Origin: Deltaproteobacteria bacterium
GTDB taxonomy: Bacteria > Myxococcota_A > Polyangia > DRWM01 > JAAZOP01
Assembly (NCBI GenBank): GCA_016930215.1
Contig: JAFGHH010000320.1
Coordinates: 1-39,643 of the forward strand
Direction: 5' to 3'
Length of the DNA stretch: 39,643 nucleotides
Shown: positions 39,525-39,643 of the stretch, in pieces
Layout: every line of letters begins with the position of its first letter
Numbering within the stretch: the first letter of the stretch is position 1
Notes under the pieces: generated by a model
Database searches by the model: none
Seen by the model: only the letters and a program-made list of their open reading frames with translations
Told to the model about the DNA's origin: nothing
Translations under genes and position numbers: made by a program

Positions 39525-39643
39525 ATGCGGTTTGGTTTGGTTACGGTGGTTTTCCTCGCCTTGGCGGCCTCCGCGGCCGCCCAGTCCCAGCCTGCGACCG
39601 AGGCTCCCGCGCCGTCGGCCCCGGCTCCCGAGTCGGCTCCGGC
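39525..39643 (+). CDS. exported protein, N-terminus only (truncated by window edge)
   Basis: SD AAGGGAG; MRFGLVTVVFLALAASAAAQSQPATEAPAPSAPAPESAP signal peptide and Pro/Ala-rich linker. Confidence 0.75.
   Translation, partial: MRFGLVTVVFLALAASAAAQSQPATEAPAPSAPAPESAP

Overview
High-GC bacterial window, probably Myxococcota-like (inference: TSP3/VWA lipoproteins, an AgmX/PglI-type domain, FHA-GAF-sigma54 activator, Cys-rich surface proteins). The real coding set is about 26 genes; most other long ORFs in the track are antisense or out-of-frame shadows caused by high GC. Recognisable genes: a VWA/TSP3 lipoprotein running off the left edge, two tandem FHA-GGDEF proteins (one with an intact GGEEF, one degenerate), a PPC/DUF296 protein coupled to an NDP-forming acyl-CoA synthetase, a Hanks-type kinase with a coiled-coil tail beside glgA, thiE and lgt (divergent), a nucleotidyltransferase/small-protein pair resembling a toxin-antitoxin module, a lipoprotein and a GT39-like transferase, a tetR broken at a G10 tract, a ~2464-aa secreted multidomain protein overlapping a small membrane protein gene, several lipoproteins, an orphan TolC, an ECF sigma/anti-sigma pair, a sigma54 activator, and an SBF/BASS-like transporter. 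The observations most worth checking are: the G10 frameshift in tetR; the 7-bp repeat array between thiE and lgt; short tandem repeats abutting three promoters; promoters placed so that transcripts would be leaderless; the degenerate GGDEF that keeps its I-site; the ZAS-FecR-AgmX/PglI anti-sigma architecture; the giant secreted protein locus; and a 54-bp gene scrap duplicated from the giant gene. No CRISPR array, rRNA, tRNA or transposase was recognised. All domain names come from motif reading by eye, with no database search.
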